A DNA stretch of 21,483 bases. Origin: JAAYKS01 sp964479435 (GTDB taxonomy: Bacteria; Bacillota; Clostridia; Saccharofermentanales; UBA5734). The stretch's first letter is position 1, and every line of letters begins with the position of its first letter. Both the position numbers and the translations under genes were made by a program. The stretch spans positions 1 through 21,483 of the forward strand of contig CAYZME010000033.1 of assembly GCA_964479435.1 (NCBI GenBank), given 5' to 3'. The notes below the pieces were generated by a model, which was not told the origin of the DNA, made no database searches, and saw nothing but the letters and a program-made list of their open reading frames with translations. Shown in pieces: positions 6,409-14,502 of this stretch.

Positions 6409-8043
6409 ATGAGAAAATTCCGTTTACTCAGTCTCGTACTCGCGCTGCTGATGTGCGTGACCATCGTTGCGGCCTGTAACAAAGGCGCAGCCAACGTCGC
6501 AGAACTCAGCGTGTGCGTCGGATCAGAGCCGGACAGCATCGACCCCGCTTACAATGAGGCGGTTGACGGTGCCACCATGCTGATTCACGCCTTTGCGGGT
6601 ATCTGCAAGCTGGACAAAGACGGCATGCCCCAACCTGACCTGGCCAAGAAAATTGATGTCAGCGAAGATGGAATTACCTACACGATCACGCTCAAGGACG
6701 GCCTGAAATGGTCCGACGGCAAAGACCTGGTCGCGTCAGACTTTATCTATGCCTGGAAACGCGCGATTGACCCCGCCAACGCCACTTCTTACGGCTATAT
6801 GCTGGAGAACATTGTCGGCGTAGCGGATGTCTATTACGCGGATGTGGAAACCGATGAGTATGATGTCGATGCCATCGGCGCCAAGGCCCTGGATGACAAA
6901 ACCATCGAAGTCACCCTGACCGCGGCGGCCCCGTTCTTTATGGAAATTCTGGCGTTCCCCACTCTGTTCCCGGTCCGCCAGGATATCGTCGAAGCCGATG
7001 AGGGCTGGACGCTCAAACCCGAGACCTACATCTGCAACGGCCCTTACAAGATGAAGAGCTGGGAGCACAACGCAGCCATCACCTTTGAGAAGAACCCATA
7101 CTATCACGACAAGAACGCCATCAAACCCGAAACCATCAAGTTTGTCCTGATGGATGACGACAACGCGATGCTGGCCGCATTCCAGAACGGCACGATCATG
7201 TTGGCGGACTCGGTCCCCAACGACGAGATCGACGCGCTGCGCGATACCCCCGAGTTCCACCTCGCGGGTCAGCTCGGCACCTACTTTGTCTGCTTCAATA
7301 CCGAAAAAGCACCGTTCGACGACGCGCGCGTACGTAAGGCGCTGTCGCTGGTCATCGACCGTAACTTTATCGTGGAGCAGATCGGCAAAGCCGGACAGGT
7401 TCCCGCTACCGCTTATGTGGCGACCGGATTGACCGACGCGGACCCGACCAAGGAATTCCGCGATGTGGGCGGCGACTATTACTCGGTTGCCAAAGAAGAC
7501 TACGATAAGAACTGCGACGAAGCCAGGCAGTTGCTGGCGGATGCCGGTTATGCCGGCGGCGCTGGGTTCCCCAAGTTTGAGTATCTGCTCAACACCAGCA
7601 CCGGCCATCAATTGATCGCGGAAGCGTTGCAAGACATGTGGAAGACCGAACTGGGAATCGATTGCACCATTGCCGAGCAAGAGTGGGGCGTGTTCCTCAA
7701 CACCCGCCAGGACGGTGATTACGAAGTGGCCCGCCACGGCTGGCTGGCTGACTACAACGATCCCATCAGCTTCCTTGACATGTGGGTCACCGGCGGCGGC
7801 AACAACGACGCGCAGTGGTCCAACGCCGACTATGACGCGCTGATTCAGGGCGTCAAAACCAGTTCCGACCGCACGAAACGTTATGCCGACATGCACGCCG
7901 CGGAAGCGATTCTGATGGACGAAGCGCCCGTCGCTCCGATCTATTACTATGTCGACATCTACATGAAGAACACCAAGCTGGAGGGCTTCTACTCCTCGCC
8001 GCTGGGTTACAAATACTTCATGTACTCCACGTTAGCCGACTGA
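6409..8043 (+). CDS. oppA: Peptide ABC transporter substrate-binding lipoprotein (OppA/DppA family)
   Basis: This is the extracellular binding protein of the importer, 544 residues, a standard length for SBP_bac_5 proteins. A lipoprotein signal peptide (MRKFRLLSLVLALLMCVTIV) ends in a lipobox with Cys23 (VAAC), so the mature protein would be lipid-anchored on the outer face of the membrane. The mature part begins with the family pattern SVCVGSEPDSIDPAYNEA, followed by DGMPQPDLAKKIDVSEDGITYTITL and LKWSDGKDLVASDFIYAWKRAIDP. Later family blocks include CNGPYKMKSWEHNAAITFEKNPYY and VRKALSLVIDR. The ATG at 6409 is preceded by AAGGAGGA at good distance. It is last in the operon, with a 111-base spacer containing a stem-loop, and ends before a strong terminator. 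OppA is used in the broad sense; peptide length is not predictable. Confidence 0.94.
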   Translation: MRKFRLLSLVLALLMCVTIVAACNKGAANVAELSVCVGSEPDSIDPAYNEAVDGATMLIHAFAGICKLDKDGMPQPDLAKKIDVSEDGITYTITLKDGLKWSDGKDLVASDFIYAWKRAIDPANATSYGYMLENIVGVADVYYADVETDEYDVDAIGAKALDDKTIEVTLTAAAPFFMEILAFPTLFPVRQDIVEADEGWTLKPETYICNGPYKMKSWEHNAAITFEKNPYYHDKNAIKPETIKFVLMDDDNAMLAAFQNGTIMLADSVPNDEIDALRDTPEFHLAGQLGTYFVCFNTEKAPFDDARVRKALSLVIDRNFIVEQIGKAGQVPATAYVATGLTDADPTKEFRDVGGDYYSVAKEDYDKNCDEARQLLADAGYAGGAGFPKFEYLLNTSTGHQLIAEALQDMWKTELGIDCTIAEQEWGVFLNTRQDGDYEVARHGWLADYNDPISFLDMWVTGGGNNDAQWSNADYDALIQGVKTSSDRTKRYADMHAAEAILMDEAPVAPIYYYVDIYMKNTKLEGFYSSPLGYKYFMYSTLAD

Positions 8044-8070
8044 TACTCCTCATAGCGCAAGCGATTGCGT

Positions 8071-8107
8071 AAAAACGCCCCTCCGGTCCTTCCGGAGGGG
8101 CGTTTTT
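8071..8107. terminator. Bidirectional intrinsic terminator
   Basis: The arms 8071-8086 and 8092-8107 are perfect reverse complements (AAAAACGCCCCTCCGG) around a 5-base loop. The stem reads A5 on one flank and T5 on the other, so each strand gives a GC-rich hairpin followed by a U tract. It lies between the end of oppA and the end of the convergent minus-strand gene at 8117 and should serve both. Confidence 0.95.
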
Positions 8108-8116
8108 CAATGCCAT

Positions 8117-8827
8117 CTATTCGCTGGGTGAGTCGTTGTGCGGAACCCGCTGTTTGAGCGTGCGGCGCAAAAGCAGCGCCAGTCCGACGGCGGCCAGGTA
8201 GAGTGCCAGCGGCAGGAGGAAACCGACGGACAAGGGGTCCAGGAGTGATTTGCCCATCCAAATCGTGGCGATGGCCTTGGGCAACATCCCCAGGAGCGAA
8301 GCCGGTAGGTATACCAGAAGACTGGTACCGGACGCGCCCAGCACCAGCCCGGTCAGACCATTGTGAAAGCCCGGCAACAGGCGCAGCAAGACAATGACAA
8401 ACGGATCGCTGCCGGTCAACCGCGACAACAAGCGGTCCAACAGCGGTTTTCGCCCTTGCAGTTTGGCGAGCAGGGCGCGCACGCGTTTGCGGCCAAACGA
8501 TACGCCCAATAAAAACTCGATCGTGACCTCGATCGCGACGCCGATGAAAACAATAAACATCGCGATTTCTAGCGGAAAGAAAATCGCGGCCGCGACGTAC
8601 AACAAAGAGGACTCGATTACAACCAACGTCAGAGCTTTGACGACAAACAGACCCAGGAGGATCAGGGCGCGGGACAATTGATTATCCTGTTGCACCAACA
8701 ACGTCGACGGGTCGGCATAACGATACAGGTACCAGACCAGGACAGCGGCCAGGCCGGTCGTCAAAACCGCGAACGCGATTTTCGCGAGCCGGTATCTGGC
8801 TGCCGTTCGGGTGGAATCCTGCGTCAC
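8117..8827 (-). CDS. TVP38/TMEM64-family (VTT/SNARE-associated domain) membrane protein
   Basis: This integral membrane protein of 236 residues is related to DedA/TVP38/TMEM64 proteins, which act as or resemble lipid scramblases and flippases; its exact job is unknown. Hydrophobic segments lie near residues 15-35, 53-70, 75-95, 98-112, 142-165, 172-192 and 202-221. The VTT core is visible as SFGRKRVRALL (110-120), a basic amphipathic stretch, then FVIVLLRLLPGFHNGLTGLVLGASG (143-167), whose Arg-Leu-Leu-Pro-Gly element matches the family's conserved re-entrant segment. A GTG start at 8827 is supported by GGGGGAGG about 7 bases upstream on the minus strand. It lies 50 bases downstream of the URO-D-like gene on the same strand and probably shares its transcript, ending at the terminator at 8071-8107. 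Confidence 0.85.
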   Translation of the reverse strand: MTQDSTRTAARYRLAKIAFAVLTTGLAAVLVWYLYRYADPSTLLVQQDNQLSRALILLGLFVVKALTLVVIESSLLYVAAAIFFPLEIAMFIVFIGVAIEVTIEFLLGVSFGRKRVRALLAKLQGRKPLLDRLLSRLTGSDPFVIVLLRLLPGFHNGLTGLVLGASGTSLLVYLPASLLGMLPKAIATIWMGKSLLDPLSVGFLLPLALYLAAVGLALLLRRTLKQRVPHNDSPSE

Positions 8828-8877
8828 GTACCCGCCTCCCCCAACAGAAATCCGCCGGACGCGTGTGAGGGAAAGAT

Positions 8878-9996
8878 CTAATAACGCCCGTACATCTGAA
8901 TCGCCGCCATGATCACCCGCATCGACTCGAGGCTGCTGCCGTCATTGATCGACCCGGCGGTGCTGATGTTGAGACCGCGCGTCCCCGTCTTGCGGATGTT
9001 GTCGCAATCGCGGCGAACCTCCGCGATCAACTGTTCCGTTTCGTTGCGCATAAAGGTAAAGGGGGCAATGCACCCATCGATGCGGGCCCGCGGCATGTGA
9101 TGGCGGATCTCGTCGGCCATGACCGTCGGTCCAAAATTGACCCCGTTGAGATCCAAGCGGGCCAGGATGGGCAATAGGTGCTCCATCGCGGAGTCGGAGT
9201 GCTGATATCGCTTGTCGTCCGGGTCGGGTGAGAAACGCTCAAAAACCTGTTTGAGGATCGGGTAACCGAACATATCGTACAATTCGGGGGTGAGCAGGCA
9301 GCAGTTGTCGTCGGCAAACGAGAAGCCGTGCGGCGCTTCCGCCGGCGTCCATCCGGCCTCCGCGTCCGCGATTTCCGCCATGCGGATGGTCGCGTCGGCA
9401 ATCGCGGCGCTAAAGCGCTGCGCCAGTTCGGGCTCGTCCAGACAAAGGTAAATAAAGGGCTCGACGCCGAATATGGACATGGCCAGCGTAACGGGGCCGC
9501 GGATGTGACGCACTTGTGGGGGACGCGTGCCATATTGCTCATGGATCCGGCGCTTGGCGGCCTCCCATCCCGGTGGCAACATGAACTCCCTCAGGTCGGT
9601 GCGTTCCAAGCGGTCCAGCATTTTTTCAAGTTCTTGCGGCGTTTGGATGTCGCTTTCCAGCCACTCCGAAATTTCATTTTCGATGTACCGCCCCTCAAAC
9701 CATTCGCCAATGCGCCGATAGGGGGGATAGATCTGATCGGGCGCGGGAAAGTTTTCGTCCAACAAGCGCATCCCGACGATTTGTTCCGCCTTGTCGTTGT
9801 AACGACGGAACAGGTCGCGGGCGCGTGCCGGATCTTCCTGCAACCAGGGTTTGCCGGTCTCTCCCAACTCGGAGTACACACATTCGGGGCTCATGCGGAT
9901 GCCGAGCGCGACTTGCGTCGCCTCCGGGGAAAAGCAGTTGTCCCGGTGGGCGATCTCATCTTCTTGCCAGAAACGTTCGATGTCTAGTGGAAGCAT
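8878..9996 (-). CDS. URO-D-fold protein (uroporphyrinogen decarboxylase / methyltransferase superfamily)
   Basis: This cytoplasmic TIM-barrel protein of 372 residues belongs to the superfamily of uroporphyrinogen decarboxylase and of the corrinoid or CoM methyltransferases MtaA/MtbA. Recognisable parts are IRGPVTLAMSIFG (165-177), FADDNCCLLTPELYDMFGYP (227-246), YQHSDSAMEHLLPILARLDLNGVNFGPT (264-291), DGCIAPFTFM (307-316) and the final GLNISTAGSINDGSSLESMRVIMAA. MtaA-type enzymes bind zinc through HxC and a later Cys; here the positions read His266-Ser-Asp268 and Cys309, so the site is only partly conserved. No heme-synthesis or corrinoid-protein gene is nearby, so true HemE function is unlikely. 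The ATG at 9996 has GAGGAGGG 7 bases upstream, and a perfect TATAAT lies ahead on the minus strand. Substrate unknown. Confidence 0.82.
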   Translation of the reverse strand: MLPLDIERFWQEDEIAHRDNCFSPEATQVALGIRMSPECVYSELGETGKPWLQEDPARARDLFRRYNDKAEQIVGMRLLDENFPAPDQIYPPYRRIGEWFEGRYIENEISEWLESDIQTPQELEKMLDRLERTDLREFMLPPGWEAAKRRIHEQYGTRPPQVRHIRGPVTLAMSIFGVEPFIYLCLDEPELAQRFSAAIADATIRMAEIADAEAGWTPAEAPHGFSFADDNCCLLTPELYDMFGYPILKQVFERFSPDPDDKRYQHSDSAMEHLLPILARLDLNGVNFGPTVMADEIRHHMPRARIDGCIAPFTFMRNETEQLIAEVRRDCDNIRKTGTRGLNISTAGSINDGSSLESMRVIMAAIQMYGRY

Positions 9997-10033
9997 GCTG
10001 TACCCTCCTCATCTGTGGCCGTCGTTCCTATCG

Positions 10034-10062
10034 ATTATACAACAGATGAATCCTGTACAAGC
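10034..10062 (-). promoter_or_regulatory. Probable promoter of the URO-D-like gene
   Basis: On the minus strand a perfect TATAAT (plus-strand ATTATA at 10034-10039) lies 37 bases ahead of the start codon. The -35 is weak: GCTTGT at 17-base spacing (10057-10062), or TTGTAC at 15 bases (10055-10060). It stands back to back with the marR promoter, whose -35 box begins ten bases away. Confidence 0.5.
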
Positions 10063-10071
10063 GAAAGAGGC

Positions 10072-10100
10072 TTGACAGGGCACAAGGCAAGCGTTATATT
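10072..10100 (+). promoter_or_regulatory. Near-consensus sigma-A promoter of the marR-ABC operon
   Basis: A perfect TTGACA (10072-10077) is followed after exactly 17 bases by TATATT (10095-10100), one base from consensus. This is the strongest promoter in the window. It reads into the repeat array that starts at 10101, so the transcription start would lie inside the first repeat, at about 10106-10109, and the leader to the marR start codon is about 125 bases. Confidence 0.85.
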
Positions 10101-10161
10101 GATAACCGGCTAATCGTTATCCGGCTAATCATCGCCCGGCTAACCATTAGCCGATTGGTTA
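10101..10161. promoter_or_regulatory. 15-bp-period operator-like array, probable MarR binding region
   Basis: Four successive 15-base units start at 10101, 10116, 10131 and 10146. The first three share CCGGCTAAtC or CCGGCTAACC at 10106-10115, 10121-10130 and 10136-10145. Inverted repeats overlap these: GATAAC-N9-GTTATC (10101-10121), CGGCTAA-CCA-TTAGCCG (10137-10153) and TAACCA-N9-TGGTTA (10141-10161). MarR dimers bind palindromes of about this size, and the array covers the transcription start, so bound repressor would block it. A 7-bp hairpin (GCATGCG, 10193-10199, with 10205-10211) lies further down the leader. Confidence 0.65.
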
Positions 10162-10232
10162 TTGACAGTCCCGGAGGCAGCGGGAGCGGACGGCATGCGA
10201 AGCCCGCATGCGCGAACGGGAGGTGTGAGAGC

Positions 10233-10748
10233 ATGACAAATGAATCACCGGCGCGTTGGGTCACCGGCAAGAATCAGGAATTGGAATGGATGATGCGCAT
10301 GGTGGGGCGGATGCATTATGAGCGCGTGCGCGCTGAAATGGCCGTCCGCGGTCTGGCCGACGTCAGCCATCCGCGATTGTTGTTTTTGCTGTTGGACCAG
10401 CCGGACCGGACGTTTACTTCACAAAAAGAGCTGGCGGATTTTCTCGGCGTGCGTTCCGCGTCGGTCGCGGTCTCCCTGAAGCGGATGGAAGCGCACGACC
10501 TTCTGCGACGCATCCCCGATGAACACGATTCGCGCAAGAACCGGATCGCCTTGACCGACAAAGGGCGCGAACGCATTTTGGCTTGCATTGCCGCCTTTAA
10601 GGAGCTGGACAACGGGATGTTTCGCGGGTTCTCCGGCCAGGAGCGCCGGCAGTTGACCCAATATTACCAACGGATCATCCAGAATCTGGTCGAGATGGGG
10701 GCGACTCCGCCCTTTACCATACCGCAACGGCAGGAGGGAGCAGATTGA
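10233..10748 (+). CDS. MarR-family transcriptional regulator
   Basis: This winged-helix DNA-binding protein of 171 residues works as a dimer. N-terminal dimer helices cover about residues 15-60. The helix-turn-helix is TSQKELADFLGVRSASVAVSLKRMEAHDLL (62-91), followed by the wing DEHDSRKNRIALTDKG (96-111) with the conserved Asp-Ser-Arg-Lys. C-terminal dimer helices run to about 155. The ATG at 10233 is preceded by GGGAGGTG at 8 bases. The frame stays open up to a TTG at 10155, but those 26 extra residues would be encoded in the operator and leader and look nothing like the family. The stop overlaps the TTG of the next gene by 3 bases. It most likely represses its own operon and is released by a compound that the downstream exporter removes. 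Confidence 0.93.
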   Translation: MTNESPARWVTGKNQELEWMMRMVGRMHYERVRAEMAVRGLADVSHPRLLFLLLDQPDRTFTSQKELADFLGVRSASVAVSLKRMEAHDLLRRIPDEHDSRKNRIALTDKGRERILACIAAFKELDNGMFRGFSGQERRQLTQYYQRIIQNLVEMGATPPFTIPQRQEGAD

Positions 10749-12544
10749 TACAAATCATTCGCAGACTGGCGCGATACCTGGGCGCCTACAAACTCTATGT
10801 GGCGATCGCGCCCCTATTCATGATTGGTGAAGTCTTTTTGGAATTGCGCATGCCGATGATGATGGCGCGCATCGTCGACACGGGAATCCCCCGGCAGGAT
10901 CTGGATTTTATTTTGCGCACCGGTGGCACGATGGTGCTGCTGGCACTGGGCGGCATGCTGTGCGGCATCGCCAACATGGTGACGTCTTCGATGGCCGCGC
11001 AAGGCTTTGGCTGGAACGTCCGCAAAGCGCTGTTTTCGCGCATCACCGCTTTTTCCTTCAGCGACATCGATCGTTTTTCGACGGCCTCCCTGGTGACACG
11101 GCTGACAAGTGATACCATACAGCTGCAGAACACTTTTATGATGACGCTGCGCCTGATGATTCGCGCCCCCTTTATGATGGTTTTCGCCCTGGTGCTGGCG
11201 ATTGGCATTCATGCCCGCCTGGCGGCGATTTTGCTGGTGGCCATCCCCTTGCTGTCTTTGGGGATCTTTGTGATCATGACACGCGCCGAAGGCCTGTTTG
11301 CGGCCATGCAGCGCAAGATCGACGCCCTCAATGGCACGGTCCAGGAAAACCTGATCGCCATCCGCGTGGTCAAAGCGTTTGTGCGCGAAGCACACGAAAA
11401 GGCCAAATTCCGCCGCTCCAATGACGAGTTGCGGGAGGCGGGCGTGCGCGCCGCGACGTTGGTGATCACCACCATGCCGATGATGACCCTGGTCATGAAC
11501 CTGGCGACACTGGCCGTCCTCTGGTTCGGGGGTCGGCTGGTCGGCGCGGGCGAATTTACCACCGGCAAGCTGATCAGCTTTATCCAGTACATCACGCAGA
11601 TCCTGATGAGCCTGATGATGGTGTCGATGGTCTTTCTCATGGCCGCCCGCGCGCGCGCCTGCGGCAACCGGGTCGTGGAAGTGCTGGACACAGAACCGGC
11701 CATCCGCGATGAAGAATATACCATCCTGCCCGTTACCGCGGCGGCGGACGCGGCGGAGGCGGCGGAGACGACCGGGACGGAGCCGCCACGCGTTACGCGC
11801 GGGCGGATCGAATTCCGCGACGTTTCATTCCGTTACCCCGGCGGCGGGTCGGGCGAAGACGTTTTGTCAAACATCACGTGTACCGCCGAAGCGGGGGAAG
11901 TGGTCGCCATCGTCGGCGGCACCGGCACGGGCAAGACTTCCCTGGTGCAACTGGTGCCGCGGTTGTATGACGTGACGGGCGGGCAGGTGCTGATCGACGG
12001 CATCGATGTCCGCGAATATCCATTGCGGTCTTTGCGGCAGAGCATCGGCATGGTCTTGCAAAACAACCTGCTGTTCAGCGGCACGATCCGCGACAATCTG
12101 TTGTGGGGCGACGACTATGCCGGCGACGACCAGATCGAAGCGGCGGCCCGCGCGGCGCAAGCGCACGCGTTTATAACCGGCTTTCCAGACGGGTATGAGA
12201 CGATGCTTGGTCAGGGGGGTGTCAACGTTTCGGGCGGGCAGAAACAACGCCTTTGTATCGCCCGGGCTTTGTTGAAAAACCCCCGTATTCTTATCCTGGA
12301 CGACAGCACCAGCGCGATTGACTCGGACACGGAACGCAACATCCGTGCCGCGCTCAGGGCAGGGCTGGGCGACACCACCGTCTTGCTGATCGCGCAGCGG
12401 ATCAGTTCGGTCAGCTGGGCGGATCGCATTCTGGTTTTGGATAACGGCCGGCTGGTCGGCAATGGGACGCACGAGGAGTTGCTGGCGTCCAACCAGGTGT
12501 ACGCGGAAATCTGCGCGACCCAGATCGAAGGGGGGGTGGCCTGA
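10745..12544 (+). CDS. ABC exporter half-transporter with degenerate ATP site (BmrC/TM287-like)
   Basis: This protein of 599 residues has an N-terminal six-helix transmembrane domain (about 15-310) fused to a nucleotide-binding domain (352-599). Walker A is GGTGTGKTS (391-399), Q-loop Gln439, signature VSGGQ (495-499) and Walker B ILILDD. The catalytic Glu is replaced by Asp520, and the switch His by Gln551 (IAQRISS). This pair of changes marks the degenerate half of heterodimeric exporters such as TM287/288 and BmrCD. The linker before the ATPase domain is unusual: an alanine/glutamate-rich low-complexity stretch at 329-347. It starts with TTG at 10745, overlapping the marR stop, behind GGAGGG. 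It ends by sharing one base with the start of its partner. The exported compound, drug or lipid, cannot be read. Confidence 0.93.
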   Translation: MIQIIRRLARYLGAYKLYVAIAPLFMIGEVFLELRMPMMMARIVDTGIPRQDLDFILRTGGTMVLLALGGMLCGIANMVTSSMAAQGFGWNVRKALFSRITAFSFSDIDRFSTASLVTRLTSDTIQLQNTFMMTLRLMIRAPFMMVFALVLAIGIHARLAAILLVAIPLLSLGIFVIMTRAEGLFAAMQRKIDALNGTVQENLIAIRVVKAFVREAHEKAKFRRSNDELREAGVRAATLVITTMPMMTLVMNLATLAVLWFGGRLVGAGEFTTGKLISFIQYITQILMSLMMVSMVFLMAARARACGNRVVEVLDTEPAIRDEEYTILPVTAAADAAEAAETTGTEPPRVTRGRIEFRDVSFRYPGGGSGEDVLSNITCTAEAGEVVAIVGGTGTGKTSLVQLVPRLYDVTGGQVLIDGIDVREYPLRSLRQSIGMVLQNNLLFSGTIRDNLLWGDDYAGDDQIEAAARAAQAHAFITGFPDGYETMLGQGGVNVSGGQKQRLCIARALLKNPRILILDDSTSAIDSDTERNIRAALRAGLGDTTVLLIAQRISSVSWADRILVLDNGRLVGNGTHEELLASNQVYAEICATQIEGGVA

Positions 12545-14502
12545 TGGCAGAGCAAAAACAAAACGGGGCGCCCGTGCGCAAAATCCCCGAATACGGGTCC
12601 TCCCAGGCCCGGGCCGCGCAGACGCGCGGTCGGGGCGGACCGGGGGGAGGCAGGCCGGGCCGCGGCATGATGAGCTTCGAGCGGCCCAAGAACACGCGTG
12701 GCACGCTGTTGCGCCTGCTGCGCTACCTGGGGCCCAGCCGCTACCTGTTGCTGCTGGTCGGTTTGCTGTTGTCGCTTTCGACCTTTTCTTCTCTGGCCGG
12801 CACCTGGTTTTTGAAGCCTTTGATCAATGACTACATTTTGCCCGGAGATTTTGCCGGTCTGGGGCTGGCGCTGCTCAAGCTGGGCGGCATTTACCTCACC
12901 GGTGTGACCGCGACATTCTTGCAAAGCCAGTTGATGATGCGCATCGCGCAACGGACGACCCACACGATGCGCAGCGACCTGTTCAACCATATGCAGGCGT
13001 TGCCCTTACAGTTCTTTGATACCCATACGCACGGGGAGCTGATGAGCCGTTTCACCAACGACATGGACAATGTGTCGATGGCGATGGAACAAAGCGTGAC
13101 CCAACTGGCTTCCAGTGCGGTGATGTTTGTCGGCACCGTGACGATGATGCTGACCCTCAACCCGATTTTGTTCCTGACGACGGCGGGGATGATGACGATC
13201 ATGTTTTTCTTCTCGCGCACCATGACCCGGCGGGGGCGCTCCCTGTTCCGCGAGCAACAGCGTACGCTGGGCCGCATGAACGGGTTTATCGAAGAGACCA
13301 TCGAGGGCATCAAAGTCGTCAAGGCCTTTACCCGCGAGCCGATCGCCCGCGAGGACTTCGCTGTTTTGAGCGATGATTTCCGCGTCACAGCCACCAAAGC
13401 CAACATCGTCGCCGGCACGATCATGCCGGTCATGGGCAACCTCAACAACATCAGTTACGCGCTGACCGCGGCGTTAGGCGGCTTTCTGGCGATCCGGTCG
13501 GGGTTTGATATCGGCTCGCTGGCGGCGTTCCTGCAATACTCACGCCAGGTGGGGATGCCGATCAACCAGATCACCAACCAGATCAATTCGCTGCTATCGG
13601 CGATGGCCGGCGCGGAGCGCATTTTCGCCATGATGGACCTGCAACCCGAGACCGACGACGGCGCGTGGCATCTGATCCGCGTCTCAGACCGCGAAGAGGC
13701 GAGCCATGCCCGGGACGGTTGGGCGTGGGAACGGGTGGACGCCGAGGGGCAAACACAACGCGTGCCCTTGCGCGGCGACGTCCGGTTGCAAAGCGTTACG
13801 TTCTCTTATGACGAACGGGTAGACGTGCTGAAGAACGTCTCGCTGTATGCCAAGCCGGGACAAAAAATCGCTTTTGTCGGTTCTACCGGCGCCGGCAAAA
13901 CCACGATCTCCAACCTGCTGAACCGCTTTTACGATGTACGGGAAGGCGCGGTGACCTACGACGGGATCGATGTCAAGGACATCGGCAAAAACAGCCTGCG
14001 CTCCGCGTTGGGGATGGTGCTGCAGGATACGCATTTGTTCTCGGGGACGGTGATGGACAACATCCGCTATGGGCGGCTGGACGCTTCGGACGAGGCCTGC
14101 GTGCAGGCGGCCGTCCGCACCAGTGCCGATTCCTTTATCCGCCGTTTGCCGCAGGGCTATCAGACGGTCATCACCGGGGACGGCGGTAGCTTGTCACAGG
14201 GCCAGCGGCAATTGTTGGCGATCGCCCGCGCGTACGTCGCCGACCCGCCGGTGATGATTCTGGACGAAGCGACCAGCTCGATCGATACGCGCACCGAACG
14301 CCTGATCGAGCAAGGGATGAATCAGTTGATGGAAGGGCGCACGGTGTTTGTCATCGCGCACCGCTTGTCCACCGTGCGCAACGCCAACGCGATTCTGGTC
14401 TTGGAACATGGGGAAATCATTGAGCGCGGGGATCACGACGAATTGGTCGCGCAAGAGGGACGGTATTACAAGTTGTATACCGGGCAGTATCGCCTGACGT
14501 AA
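12544..14502 (+). CDS. ABC exporter half-transporter with consensus ATP site (BmrD/TM288-like)
   Basis: This partner of the preceding gene has 652 residues. A disordered Gly/Arg-rich tail (about 1-45) comes first, then six membrane helices (about 62-350), then the ATPase domain (410-652). Walker A is GSTGAGKTT (446-454), Walker B VMILDE with catalytic Glu575, and the switch is His606 (IAHRLST); all are canonical. Its signature is LSQGQ (550-554) rather than LSGGQ. In the heterodimer this faces the degenerate Walker motifs of the partner, so all deviations gather in one ATP site. A tryptophan-containing insert at 370-410 (Trp375, Trp393, Trp395) lies between the membrane and ATPase domains. 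The ATG at 12544 overlaps the upstream TGA by one base, with a G-rich binding site. Last gene of the operon; no clear terminator, only a short GC stem (14534-14549) follows. Confidence 0.94.
   Translation: MAEQKQNGAPVRKIPEYGSSQARAAQTRGRGGPGGGRPGRGMMSFERPKNTRGTLLRLLRYLGPSRYLLLLVGLLLSLSTFSSLAGTWFLKPLINDYILPGDFAGLGLALLKLGGIYLTGVTATFLQSQLMMRIAQRTTHTMRSDLFNHMQALPLQFFDTHTHGELMSRFTNDMDNVSMAMEQSVTQLASSAVMFVGTVTMMLTLNPILFLTTAGMMTIMFFFSRTMTRRGRSLFREQQRTLGRMNGFIEETIEGIKVVKAFTREPIAREDFAVLSDDFRVTATKANIVAGTIMPVMGNLNNISYALTAALGGFLAIRSGFDIGSLAAFLQYSRQVGMPINQITNQINSLLSAMAGAERIFAMMDLQPETDDGAWHLIRVSDREEASHARDGWAWERVDAEGQTQRVPLRGDVRLQSVTFSYDERVDVLKNVSLYAKPGQKIAFVGSTGAGKTTISNLLNRFYDVREGAVTYDGIDVKDIGKNSLRSALGMVLQDTHLFSGTVMDNIRYGRLDASDEACVQAAVRTSADSFIRRLPQGYQTVITGDGGSLSQGQRQLLAIARAYVADPPVMILDEATSSIDTRTERLIEQGMNQLMEGRTVFVIAHRLSTVRNANAILVLEHGEIIERGDHDELVAQEGRYYKLYTGQYRLT

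Noticed and set aside
8878..9996. True uroporphyrinogen decarboxylase (hemE)
   Set aside because: There are no heme-pathway neighbours, the N-terminal HemE signature is not visible, and the metal-site pattern resembles the wider URO-D/methyltransferase group.
10101..10161. CRISPR-like repeat array
   Set aside because: The units are 15 bases and contiguous without unique spacers, no cas genes are present, and the position fits an operator.
10162..10190. Second promoter with TTGACA at 10162-10167
   Set aside because: The bases 16-18 downstream are GC-rich (around CGGGAGCGGA) with no -10-like box, so only the -35 half is present.
10155..10232. Upstream TTG start for the MarR-type gene
   Set aside because: The added residues would be encoded in the operator array and leader, close to the transcription start, without a ribosome binding site; the ATG at 10233 has a good one.
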